Part shown: in pieces, positions 55,187 to 63,178 of the stretch | Layout of the letters: each line of letters starts with the position of its first letter | Numbering within the stretch: the first letter of the stretch is position 1 | Assembly (NCBI GenBank): GCA_001664505.1 | Contig: CP011806.1 | Coordinates: 2,907,263-2,971,262, forward strand | Length of the DNA stretch: 64,000 bases | Direction: 5' to 3' | Source: Acidobacteria bacterium Mor1 | Lineage (GTDB): Bacteria > Acidobacteriota > Polarisedimenticolia > Polarisedimenticolales > Polarisedimenticolaceae | Translations under genes and position numbers: made by a program | The notes under the pieces: model-generated | What the model saw: only the letters and a program-made list of their open reading frames with translations | Told to the model about the DNA's origin: nothing | Databases searched by the model: none

Positions 55187-55781
55187 TGTTTTCGTGTCCT
55201 ATTCGGGAGCCGACCACGACGCGGCCTCGGCTTTGGCAGATAGCCTGCGTCACGCAGGGTTCTCCACATTCTTCGACACCGAGGGCCTCGTCGCAGGCCT
55301 TGACTGGTCACAGGCGAGTCAGCGCGAGCTTGAGACATCCCGATCCGTGCTCGCGATACTCTCCACTCATTCGCAGCAGTCCATGATCGTACAGAGCGAG
55401 TTGAGGCGGGTCCTCCACCAGAAGAGACTCATCATCCCAGTGATGCTCGACGACGCCGCAACGGAAAATGCTATCTGGCCATTGCTGGCAGATCGCGCAG
55501 CCCTGCGGCTGGACGCTGCACCGCACTCTCGAGAATGGGACAACCAGGTAGAGGCAATCGTGTCCGCCGTGGCCCGCTCGCTGAGCCCCCCCTCCCCGCC
55601 GCCGACTTCGCCGTCAACAGCGCCGGCGCCCCAGTCCCCACGGTCAGAATCCAGCCCACCGCCGCGGAGCCTCCCACATAGTGCGGAGCGGAAAGGGGGT
55701 CTACGGCTTGGGCCAGGCTTTGTCATCGCTGTCCTGTCTGCGCTCGCCGGAGCAGCAGCGATGTGGTTGGCACTGAAGTAG
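55179..55781 (+). CDS. TIR-domain protein with C-terminal membrane anchor
   Basis: 200 aa, ATG 55179 inside the end of the first TIR gene. Residues 2-135 are TIR: HDVFVSYSGADHDAASALAD, HAGFSTFFDTEGLVAG, SRSVLAILSTHSQQS, then IVQSELRRVL with Glu at the catalytic position. A Pro/Ser linker (137-172) leads to a terminal helix FVIAVLSALAGAAAMWLALK, so it is tail-anchored with the TIR domain in the cytoplasm. With the soluble TIR gene it forms a coupled two-gene unit; membrane tethering could couple sensing to membrane damage. Confidence 0.87.
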   Translation: MHDVFVSYSGADHDAASALADSLRHAGFSTFFDTEGLVAGLDWSQASQRELETSRSVLAILSTHSQQSMIVQSELRRVLHQKRLIIPVMLDDAATENAIWPLLADRAALRLDAAPHSREWDNQVEAIVSAVARSLSPPSPPPTSPSTAPAPQSPRSESSPPPRSLPHSAERKGGLRLGPGFVIAVLSALAGAAAMWLALK

Positions 55782-55786
55782 AAACG

Positions 55787-56416
55787 ATGATGCGCAGCGA
55801 CTTCCTCATCGACGGCCCCAAACGGGGCGGCCTCACACTCATCCTGGCCCACGGTGCCGGGGCTGCCATGGATTCGCCGTTCATGAACGTGATCGCCGAA
55901 GGGGTCGCCGCGTCGAAGATCCGGGTGGCGCGTTTCGAGTTCCCCTACATGGCCCGTCGCCGCACCGAGGGCAAGCGCCCCGGTCCGGACCGCGCGCCGG
56001 TATTGCTGCAGACCTGGCATGACGCCGTCGAAGCCTGGGGCGGGGGCGACAAGGTGGTGGTCGGCGGAAAGTCGATGGGTGGCCGCATCGCCAGCATGAT
56101 CGCCGACGAGGCCGGGGTGCGCGGGGTGGTCTGCCTGGGCTACCCGTTCCATCCGCCGGGCAAACCGGACAAGCTACGGACCGCTCATCTCGAAAAGCTC
56201 AAGACACCGACCCTGGTCCTCCAGGGCGCCCGGGACCCCTTCGGCACCCGGGAAGAGGTGCCGGGCTACGGGCTGTCCCGCAAGATAAGACTGCACTGGC
56301 TGGAGGACGGCGACCACAGCCTCAAACCGCGCAAGAAGTCCGGGTTCACCCTGGAGCAGCATCTGGACGATGCCGTCGCTCAGATCGTGACGTTCGTCGA
56401 GAAGGTCGGCGGCTAG
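55787..56416 (+). CDS. Alpha/beta hydrolase (KANL3/Tex30-like)
   Basis: 209 aa from ATG 55787 (second ATG at 55790). TLILAHGAGAAMDSPFMNVI, then VVGGKSMGGRIASMIADE with the catalytic Ser, and ARDPFGTREEVPG for the Asp and DGDHSLKPRK for the His. Belongs to the dienelactone-hydrolase-like KANL3/Tex30 group. Composition is back to the local high GC, so it is not clearly part of the TIR unit, only adjacent (5 nt). Confidence 0.82.
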   Translation: MMRSDFLIDGPKRGGLTLILAHGAGAAMDSPFMNVIAEGVAASKIRVARFEFPYMARRRTEGKRPGPDRAPVLLQTWHDAVEAWGGGDKVVVGGKSMGGRIASMIADEAGVRGVVCLGYPFHPPGKPDKLRTAHLEKLKTPTLVLQGARDPFGTREEVPGYGLSRKIRLHWLEDGDHSLKPRKKSGFTLEQHLDDAVAQIVTFVEKVGG

Positions 56417-57546
56417 GTTTTCGGCAGATCCCCGACCCGGTTCGCGTAGGCGTCGACCTGCTTCTGCAGGGTGAACCCGCGCACCTTCCCGTTCTCGTCC
56501 ACATCGAAGGCAACCCGCCCCCGGTCGGGCGCGATGCGAAACTCCGTCGGCGACTCGGGGAACAACGTCGCCGGTGGCTGGCCGGGGTTCTCGACACGCA
56601 GCTCGCTGCCCTGCCGCGCGATGGTGATCTTGACCTGAGGCGCCTGGGCCGGGGAGTAGATTCCCTCCAACCGGTCCAGCTCCGCGGCGCTGAGTTCCAC
56701 CCGGGTGCCCCACTCTTGCCGCTGCGGCTTGGCGCGCAACGCCTCGAGATCGTCGTCGCCGGGGAACAGCTTCTTCATCTTGTGGGTCTTGCGACCCTTG
56801 CCCAGCTCCGCCTGCAGATCGAAGGTCGCGGCCTGATCGAAATCCGCCAGGTTGTAGAGGTGTAGCTTGCGGGCTTTCAGGTCGTAGACCACCGAGTAGC
56901 TGGTGAACGCGCCCGGGCCGTGCTGATGGATCGCGTCGAGAGCCGCGGCCATCGCATCCAGGGAACGGTCCTCCCGGGAGGCCAGCACCCGTTCGGCGGC
57001 CACATGGCGGGCGCAGCGGTAGCCCGACGGCTCCAGGTGGGTGTTGGTGGCGATCTGACGGTCCCCTTCGATCCGGGTCACGGTCAAACCGCGGCCGGGA
57101 AGCCAGGAGACCACCGCCGAGTCCCCGGTCGCATCGGCGAACTGGAACTGGCTGCGCCGTAGGTGCGGACAGTTGTGGGTCTCGAACATCTCCACCGCCT
57201 CGGCGACGGTGCCGGCGGTATTCATGATCTCTTCCAGCAGATTCTTCGGCGTGGGCAGGTCGGGATTAGCCTCCCACGGCACCTCGGGAGTCACCGCCGC
57301 ATCGAAGGCCAGCCCCTTCTCGTTCATGCTGCCCTGAGCGAAGTCATCCTTGAAGCCGACGTTGACCCGGCCGAGCCGCCCCTTCTTCGCCGGGACGAAC
57401 CAGATCACTCCCGGCTCGGTCCAGTCCTCGTTGGTGCCCATCAGGATCTGTTCGGCGGTTCGCAAGGTGATCATGGCGCAGGCGTGGACGGGGGTCGCAG
57501 CCTGCCACACCCAAAGAGCAAACAGTAGAACGAGGGCTTTCTTCAT
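56413..57546 (-). CDS. Secreted Ntn-hydrolase (choloylglycine hydrolase/penicillin-acylase-like)
   Basis: 377 aa from ATG 57546; signal peptide KKALVLLFALWVWQAATPVHA ends so that the mature N-terminal residue of CAMITLRT can be the catalytic Cys. GTNEDWTEPG is the second family motif. Such enzymes cleave linear amide bonds (bile salts, N-acyl amino acids, acyl homoserine lactones). A C-terminal domain after about residue 285 (ELDRLEGIYSPAQAPQVKIT) looks like the DUF3471-type add-on. Ends 4 nt inside the converging hydrolase gene. Confidence 0.82.
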   Translation of the reverse strand: MKKALVLLFALWVWQAATPVHACAMITLRTAEQILMGTNEDWTEPGVIWFVPAKKGRLGRVNVGFKDDFAQGSMNEKGLAFDAAVTPEVPWEANPDLPTPKNLLEEIMNTAGTVAEAVEMFETHNCPHLRRSQFQFADATGDSAVVSWLPGRGLTVTRIEGDRQIATNTHLEPSGYRCARHVAAERVLASREDRSLDAMAAALDAIHQHGPGAFTSYSVVYDLKARKLHLYNLADFDQAATFDLQAELGKGRKTHKMKKLFPGDDDLEALRAKPQRQEWGTRVELSAAELDRLEGIYSPAQAPQVKITIARQGSELRVENPGQPPATLFPESPTEFRIAPDRGRVAFDVDENGKVRGFTLQKQVDAYANRVGDLPKT

Positions 57547-57648
57547 GGTACTCAGCGTACTCGCAATACTCGGCGGCACCAACTTCGGGGTTGAACCTAC
57601 GGAGGACCCTCGCCTACCATCGCGGCAAATCCAAAAAACGGAGACGCC

Positions 57649-60630
57649 ATGCCCAACCCAGCTAACGATGTGCGCATTATCCGTGTCTTCGTTTCTTGTC
57701 CCGGCGACATTGCTGCGGAGCAGAAGCAACTCAAGCAGGTCATCGAGGACATCAACCGCACCGACGGCATGGAGAAGGGAGTTCGACTAGAGCCCTGGAA
57801 ATGGGACCAAGACGCGGCTCCGCAGATCGCCCAAGCTCCCCAAGCAGTCGTTGACGCTCAGACGCCGAACTTCGACATCTATCTCGGTTTCATGGCAGAT
57901 CGATTCGGCACTCCGACCGACGGCTATGGCTCAGGAACCGAGAAGGAGTTCCGCGACGCTCACAAACGGTGGGGCGAAACCGGCAAACCATGGATCGCCT
58001 TCTACTTTCGTGACGACCTTCCCGCGCCCAAAGGGCTTGAGGCCGCGAAGCAGTACATGAAGGTCGTCGCGTTCCAAGAAGAGCTCAACCAACTAGGGCT
58101 TACGGGGATGTACGCACTTTCCGACGACGGGGAGCACTCGTTCTACCGGGTCATCAGCACCCACCTGCGACTCGTACTTCGTCATATCCAGCAATGCAAC
58201 AAAGGCGACGGACCGACACCCAAAGAGCCCCGCAGCGTCCCTGCCGCCTACCGCGAGTGGCTCGGCAGCCAATGGTCAGAGATGGAATCGCTAGGGCTTC
58301 GCCGGCAGCACGGCCAGGCGGTGCGATTGAATCATGTCTACGTTCCGCTCGTCGGCAGCGGTGGATGGCAGCGAATCGAGATGTACTCCGGCTATCCCGA
58401 GGCGGTAGCACGAGCGGCCATCCGGTCGGACGAGGAGGATGCGCCGGCCTTGCTCCTCGATCTCCTCGACAGGCACTCGCTTTATGTCCCTGGAGCCCCT
58501 GGCTCGGGAAAATCGACGTTCTGCCGCTGGGTCGCCGCGCTAACGACGCTGGCATCGATGCCCGAACAGGAAGTCGATGTCCCCGACGGCTACCAGGAGA
58601 GCTTTCCCGAGCAGCTTCAGCGCCGGTTACCGTTGCTGGTGCCACTGCGCCAGTTCTGGAGCCATCTACCGGAACTCCGAGGCAAGCAGAAGCTAACCTG
58701 CGCACAATTCGAGCGAGCGCTCGAGCGATGGCTCTCCGAGGAGAAGCCAGGGCGATTGACGTGGACCCAGGCCAAACCCCACATCGACGCGGGCAGAGCG
58801 CTACTCCTGTTCGACGGCGCTGACGAGATCCCGCAATCCCACGACGATCCGGACAAGGGCTGTCCGCGCTCGATGTTCCTTTCGGGCCTCGCTGAAGCCA
58901 AACGCCAGTGGCACGCAGACAATCGATTCCTGCTCACGGCCAGGCCCTACGGCCTGGAAGAGGGGGACGCCGAACGAATCGGGCTCCCCGAGATCCCCAT
59001 CGCAAATCTGGGCGAAGAAACGCAAGCCCTGCTGATCGAAAAATGGTGCCGCATCCTGAAGGAGACGCCAACTCTGGCCGAACACGCTGCCCAGCAGATG
59101 CACCGTCACCTCGCGACGCGTCCGGAACTAAGCGAACTCCAGGGCAACCCGATGTTGCTGACCGCCATGTGCATCGTCTACGACGAAGGGGGGCGCCTAC
59201 CGCAAGACAAGGCGGACTTGTACGACCGTATCGTCGATAACGTGCTCTACAACCGCTTCCATGATCGAGGGCGGATCGACCATGTGCGCAACCGATTGAG
59301 GGTCGTCGCCCACGGGATGCACACCGGTACCGGCATCAACGAGGACCGCTCAGCACCTCTCGCTGAAGCAACCCACGACGAGGTCGATCGAATGATCGGG
59401 GCCTATCAGGATGCCAACCGGGCTAAAGAGGTGGGGTACCAAGGGGTCGTCGAGGCCCGAGAGGAGCTTCTGGGCCAAACCGGCATCCTGCTTCCGCGGG
59501 ACCACAGGACCGCAAACTTCTACCACCTGTCATTCCAGGAGTTCCTGGCAGCGGAACGCATTCTCGGCCTGGAAGCAGAGCCGCTGGAGAAGGTGTTCGT
59601 CGAGCGGGCTCGGGTGCCTGGATGGCGCAACACCCTGGCCTTTCTCTTCGGCTGCAAGCTCGCCAGCAGCAGATCAACAGATCCGACGATCCGGCTGCTG
59701 GAAATTCTGATCGAACGAGCAAGCGAGGGTAACTCACTAGGTCTCCAGGTCACCGTCGCCGATTGCTTGGAGATCGTGCTGGGTCGCGAGCTGCGCTTGC
59801 GCGACGAGATCGAGCAGAAGTTCCGGCTGATCGCGTTGAAAGCGATCGAGGAAGAGTTCGAAGTCAAGGCCCGCTGTCACCTGGCAACGATGATGGGACG
59901 CCTGGGCGATCGACGATTAACCGAGGATCCTCGGGATCCTGACGGTTATGTAGAGATTCCTGTCGGTACCTACAACCTGGGGGACGAATGGGGAGAGCAC
60001 ACCATTGCCGAGTCGTTCGCCCTTTCGCGCCACCCCGTGACCAACGCCTGGTTCGAGCAGTTCATTTTGGACCGAGGCTATGAACGCGAGGAACTCTGGT
60101 CCTCTGATGGCTGGAACTGGCGTGTGCCGAAGAAGGCCGTCGAGCCCAGCTACTGGCGACACGGGTTGTTGAGCGCCGGCAATCAACCGGTTGTCGGTGT
60201 TTCTTTCTGGGAGGCCGAGGCCTTCTGCAACTGGGTTGGTGGTCGGATACCTACAGAACAAGAGTGGGAGGCGGCGGCACGCGGCCCGGAGGCTCCAGAG
60301 TACCCCTGGGGGAACGACTGGGAGGACGGGATATGCAATACGGCGGATTCAGGGCTCGGCCTGCCGAGCCCTGTGGGTGTATTCCCGCGGTCTCGGTCGG
60401 CCGCCTTCAAGCTCGAAGACATGGCCGGGAACGTATGGGAATGGACCCGTTTTGGATCAAACGGCGAGATTGCCAAAGGCGAAGACTTTCGAGTGTTGCG
60501 CGGCGGCTCGTGGGCCCACGATCGCTACGACGCTCTTTGCGCGTACCGCGACCTTTGGCACACCGGCTACCGCGCCAACTACGTCGGGTTTCGTGTATGT
60601 GTTTCGTCCCCCGTCTCTTTGGGCCGCTGA
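57649..60630 (+). CDS. STAND NTPase: TIR-like/DUF4062 - NACHT - FGE-sulfatase domain protein
   Basis: 993 aa, ATG 57649. Residues 8-120 are DUF4062/TIR-like (RIIRVFVSCPGDIAAEQKQL, FDIYLGFMADRFGTP, SGTEKEFRDAHKR with a Glu). Residues 275-560 are NACHT: Walker A GAPGSGKST (282-290), Walker B LLLFDGADE (385-393), sensor LLTARPYG. A helical arm follows, then an FGE-sulfatase/C-type-lectin-like domain from 765 (IPVGTYNLGDEWGEH, RHPVTNAWFEQFI, NVWEWT, RGGSWAH, NYVGFRVCV). It lacks the FGE catalytic Cys pair, so it is probably a binding module. Architecture matches bacterial NLR-like conflict proteins: effector, NTPase and sensor. Codon use is lower in GC than neighbours. Confidence 0.88.
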   Translation: MPNPANDVRIIRVFVSCPGDIAAEQKQLKQVIEDINRTDGMEKGVRLEPWKWDQDAAPQIAQAPQAVVDAQTPNFDIYLGFMADRFGTPTDGYGSGTEKEFRDAHKRWGETGKPWIAFYFRDDLPAPKGLEAAKQYMKVVAFQEELNQLGLTGMYALSDDGEHSFYRVISTHLRLVLRHIQQCNKGDGPTPKEPRSVPAAYREWLGSQWSEMESLGLRRQHGQAVRLNHVYVPLVGSGGWQRIEMYSGYPEAVARAAIRSDEEDAPALLLDLLDRHSLYVPGAPGSGKSTFCRWVAALTTLASMPEQEVDVPDGYQESFPEQLQRRLPLLVPLRQFWSHLPELRGKQKLTCAQFERALERWLSEEKPGRLTWTQAKPHIDAGRALLLFDGADEIPQSHDDPDKGCPRSMFLSGLAEAKRQWHADNRFLLTARPYGLEEGDAERIGLPEIPIANLGEETQALLIEKWCRILKETPTLAEHAAQQMHRHLATRPELSELQGNPMLLTAMCIVYDEGGRLPQDKADLYDRIVDNVLYNRFHDRGRIDHVRNRLRVVAHGMHTGTGINEDRSAPLAEATHDEVDRMIGAYQDANRAKEVGYQGVVEAREELLGQTGILLPRDHRTANFYHLSFQEFLAAERILGLEAEPLEKVFVERARVPGWRNTLAFLFGCKLASSRSTDPTIRLLEILIERASEGNSLGLQVTVADCLEIVLGRELRLRDEIEQKFRLIALKAIEEEFEVKARCHLATMMGRLGDRRLTEDPRDPDGYVEIPVGTYNLGDEWGEHTIAESFALSRHPVTNAWFEQFILDRGYEREELWSSDGWNWRVPKKAVEPSYWRHGLLSAGNQPVVGVSFWEAEAFCNWVGGRIPTEQEWEAAARGPEAPEYPWGNDWEDGICNTADSGLGLPSPVGVFPRSRSAAFKLEDMAGNVWEWTRFGSNGEIAKGEDFRVLRGGSWAHDRYDALCAYRDLWHTGYRANYVGFRVCVSSPVSLGR

Positions 60631-60657
60631 TTCCTGGCTAGGCCGGTAGACGGCTCC

Positions 60658-60676
60658 GGGGCGCGAAGAGCGCCCC
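60658..60676. terminator. Hairpin between converging NACHT and NDH-2 genes
   Basis: GGGGCGC-GAAGA-GCGCCCC, a perfect 7-bp stem without a T-run, at the meeting point of two converging genes. Possibly a bidirectional barrier. Confidence 0.45.
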
Positions 60677-60702
60677 CTTCCAAAGACGGCGCGCAGCACA
60701 GC

Positions 60703-61965
60703 CTACCCCTCTCGTTTTTCAACCTGGGTAATCAGCCGCACCCCACGCTGGAACGTGAAATACGCATACGCCCACTGCAGCAGCACGCTGAGCCGGTTGC
60801 GGAAGCCGACCAGATACAGAATGTGAACGAACAGCCAGAGGAACCAGGCCAGGCGGCCGCGCACCCGCAGCCAGCCGAAGTCGGCGATGGCTCGGTTGCG
60901 GCCGATGGTCGCTAGGTTGCCCTTGTCGAGATAGCGGAACGGCTTGCGGGCTCGCCCGGCGAGGTCGGCGAGGATGCCGCGGGCGGCGTGCTTGCCCTGT
61001 TGGTTGGCTGCAGGCGCGACCCCGGGAACGAGCTTGTCCCCCCACTTGACCGCCGCCAGGTCACCGACGGCGAATACCTCGGAGTGTCCCGGCACCGACA
61101 GGTCCGGTTCCACCGGCACCCGCCCCGCCCGATCGGTCTCCACGCCGAGCTTCTTGCCCAGCGATGACGCCTGGTTCCCCGCTGCCCAGAAGACATTGCG
61201 GCAGGGAATCCGCTCGTCGCCGATGTGCACGCAGTCCTCTTCGATCGCCGTCACCCGGGCGCCGGTGCGTACCTGGACGCCGAGTTCCTCCAGATCCCGT
61301 TTGGCCCGGGCGGAAAGTGACTCGGGATACGCGGTGAGCACCCGGTCCAGTCCTTCGACGAGAATCACCCGGGTGCCTGCAGCGTCGATGGCGCGATAGT
61401 CGCCGGCCAGGGCCTTGCGGGCGATGACCGGCATGACACCTGCGAGTTCGACGCCGGTCGGCCCGGCGCCGACGATCACGAAGGTCAGCCAGGCCCGGCG
61501 CTCCGCCTCGTCGTCGCAACGTTCGGCCTCCTCGAAGGCGGCCAGGAAGCGATTGCGGATCTCCAGGGCGTCCTCGATAGACTTGAGACCCGGCGCGTGC
61601 TCTTCCCACTCGTCCCGCCCGAAGTAGGCGTGACGGGCGCCGGTAGCGACGATCAAGTAGTCGTAGTGCAGGTCGTCGCCGCGGTCGAGACGCACACACT
61701 TGCCTTCGACGTCGATGGACTCCGCCGAGGCCATCAACACCCGGGCATTGCGCTGCTTGCGCAGCAGAAAACGAATGGGCGCGGTGATGTCGCCGGGGGA
61801 AACCGCCGCGGTCGCCGCCTGATAGAGCAGCGGCTGGAATACATGGTGGTTGCTGCGGTCGACGAGAGTGATGCGGACGTCGGCACGTTTCAGCGTGCGA
61901 GCCGCCGACAGGCCGGCGAAGCCGCCGCCGAGAATCACGACATGGGGACGCTTGGAATCGGCCAC
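60703..61965 (-). CDS. ndh: Type II NADH dehydrogenase (NDH-2)
   Basis: 420 aa from GTG 61965, chosen for GGGAGGT 5 nt upstream. Membrane-peripheral FAD enzyme that passes electrons from NADH to quinone without pumping. HVVILGGGFAGLSAARTLKR binds FAD, TFVIVGAGPTGVELAGVMPV binds NADH, and GHSEVFAVGDLAAV is the second FAD site. The C-terminal FRNRLSVLLQWAYAYFTFQR end is the amphipathic membrane tether of NDH-2. Confidence 0.93.
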   Translation of the reverse strand: MADSKRPHVVILGGGFAGLSAARTLKRADVRITLVDRSNHHVFQPLLYQAATAAVSPGDITAPIRFLLRKQRNARVLMASAESIDVEGKCVRLDRGDDLHYDYLIVATGARHAYFGRDEWEEHAPGLKSIEDALEIRNRFLAAFEEAERCDDEAERRAWLTFVIVGAGPTGVELAGVMPVIARKALAGDYRAIDAAGTRVILVEGLDRVLTAYPESLSARAKRDLEELGVQVRTGARVTAIEEDCVHIGDERIPCRNVFWAAGNQASSLGKKLGVETDRAGRVPVEPDLSVPGHSEVFAVGDLAAVKWGDKLVPGVAPAANQQGKHAARGILADLAGRARKPFRYLDKGNLATIGRNRAIADFGWLRVRGRLAWFLWLFVHILYLVGFRNRLSVLLQWAYAYFTFQRGVRLITQVEKREG

Positions 61966-62062
61966 GCTGGACCTCCCGCTCTTGGAGGGAGAAGATAGCG
62001 CAACCGGACCGTCCACCGCCCGTCTTCAGGCCCGATTTGAAGTGTCTTTGAGAATGCCCGGA

Positions 62063-63127
62063 TCAGTCGCCGGAGCGGTCGCCCGAACCGGGCATCTCCG
62101 AGGGGCCCAGGGTCTGCATCCGGCGCCTGCGCGCCGCCTCCCGCAGATCGGCGACCTCGTCGAACTCGTCGACGATCTCGGTGCCCAGCACCTCTTCCAG
62201 CACGTCCTCCAGGGTCACCACGCCGGCCACCCCGCCGTGTTCGTCGATGACCACGAACAGGTGCTGGCGCCGGTCGATGAAGGACTGCATCAGGTCATGA
62301 ACCCGGGCGGTATCGACGACGAAATGGACCGGTTTGATCAGATCGCCGACCGAGACCTCACCCTTGCCGTCGGCGACAGCCGCCAGCAGGTCCCGCCGGT
62401 GGACCAGGCCGACCACGTCATCGGGGTTCGAGTCGTAGACCGGCAAACGGCTGTGAGCCATGGTGCCGGGAATACTCCGGGCCTCCTCGGCGGAGAGATT
62501 CTGGGGTAGCGAGGCCACCACCGCCCGCGGCGTCATGATCTCCCGGGCCCGCTTCTGGTCCAGATCGAGGATGTTCTCGATCACCTGGGCTTCGTCGGGG
62601 CGGATCGATCCGGCCTTGAGGCCCGAGCGGGCCATGAAGATGATCTCCTTTTCCGAAACTTCGTCGCCGTCGCCACCCCGGGAGATCAGAAGGGTCGCCG
62701 CCCGGCAGAGCCAGACGAAAGGGGTGAAGACCTTGACCAGCAGGTTGAGCGGACCGGCGACCATCGGCGCCAGCACCCGGCTGTGGACTACGCCGGCGGT
62801 CTTGGGGATCACCTCGGAGAAGATCAGGATCATCACGGTGAACACCGCCGAGAACCAGATCAGCTTCTCCTCGCCGAAGACGCTGGCCGCGGCGTAGCCG
62901 GCCACGGCGGCGCCGGCAGTGTTGGCGATGGTGTTGAGCGACAGGATCGCGGCGATCGGGCGGTCAACGTTTTCGCGCAACCGGCGCAGCGTCTCCCCCG
63001 CCCCGCGGCCCTGCTGTTTGAGGGCGTCCACGTGGCTGTCGGGCACCGAGTAGAGCACTGCTTCGAACAGGGAACACATGGCCGAGGTCACGATCGCGGC
63101 GGTCACCGACACGACGAGCAGAAGCAA
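62063..63127 (-). CDS. CNNM/CorC-family DUF21 - CBS-domain membrane protein
   Basis: 354 aa from TTG 63127 (AGGAGG 6 nt upstream). DUF21 membrane domain of four helices (VTSAMCSLFEAVLYSVPDSH, FTVMILIFSEVIPKTAGVVH), then a CBS pair (RAREIMTPRAVV, HSRLPVYDSNPDDVVGLVHR, FVVIDEHGGVAGVVTLEDVL). Often annotated hemolysin C or magnesium/cobalt efflux; the physiological role is disputed. The TorC/CorC transporter-associated domain is missing at the end. Confidence 0.9.
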   Translation of the reverse strand: MLLLVVSVTAAIVTSAMCSLFEAVLYSVPDSHVDALKQQGRGAGETLRRLRENVDRPIAAILSLNTIANTAGAAVAGYAAASVFGEEKLIWFSAVFTVMILIFSEVIPKTAGVVHSRVLAPMVAGPLNLLVKVFTPFVWLCRAATLLISRGGDGDEVSEKEIIFMARSGLKAGSIRPDEAQVIENILDLDQKRAREIMTPRAVVASLPQNLSAEEARSIPGTMAHSRLPVYDSNPDDVVGLVHRRDLLAAVADGKGEVSVGDLIKPVHFVVDTARVHDLMQSFIDRRQHLFVVIDEHGGVAGVVTLEDVLEEVLGTEIVDEFDEVADLREAARRRRMQTLGPSEMPGSGDRSGD

Positions 63128-63178
63128 GGCAGGCCTCCTGAAACTATTCCGGCACGGAGCATAGCCCAGACCGTCCAC

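Noticed and set aside
60490-60700. Functional diversity-generating retroelement next to the NACHT gene
   Set aside because: The protein end resembles a variable region, but no reverse transcriptase or template repeat is in the window.
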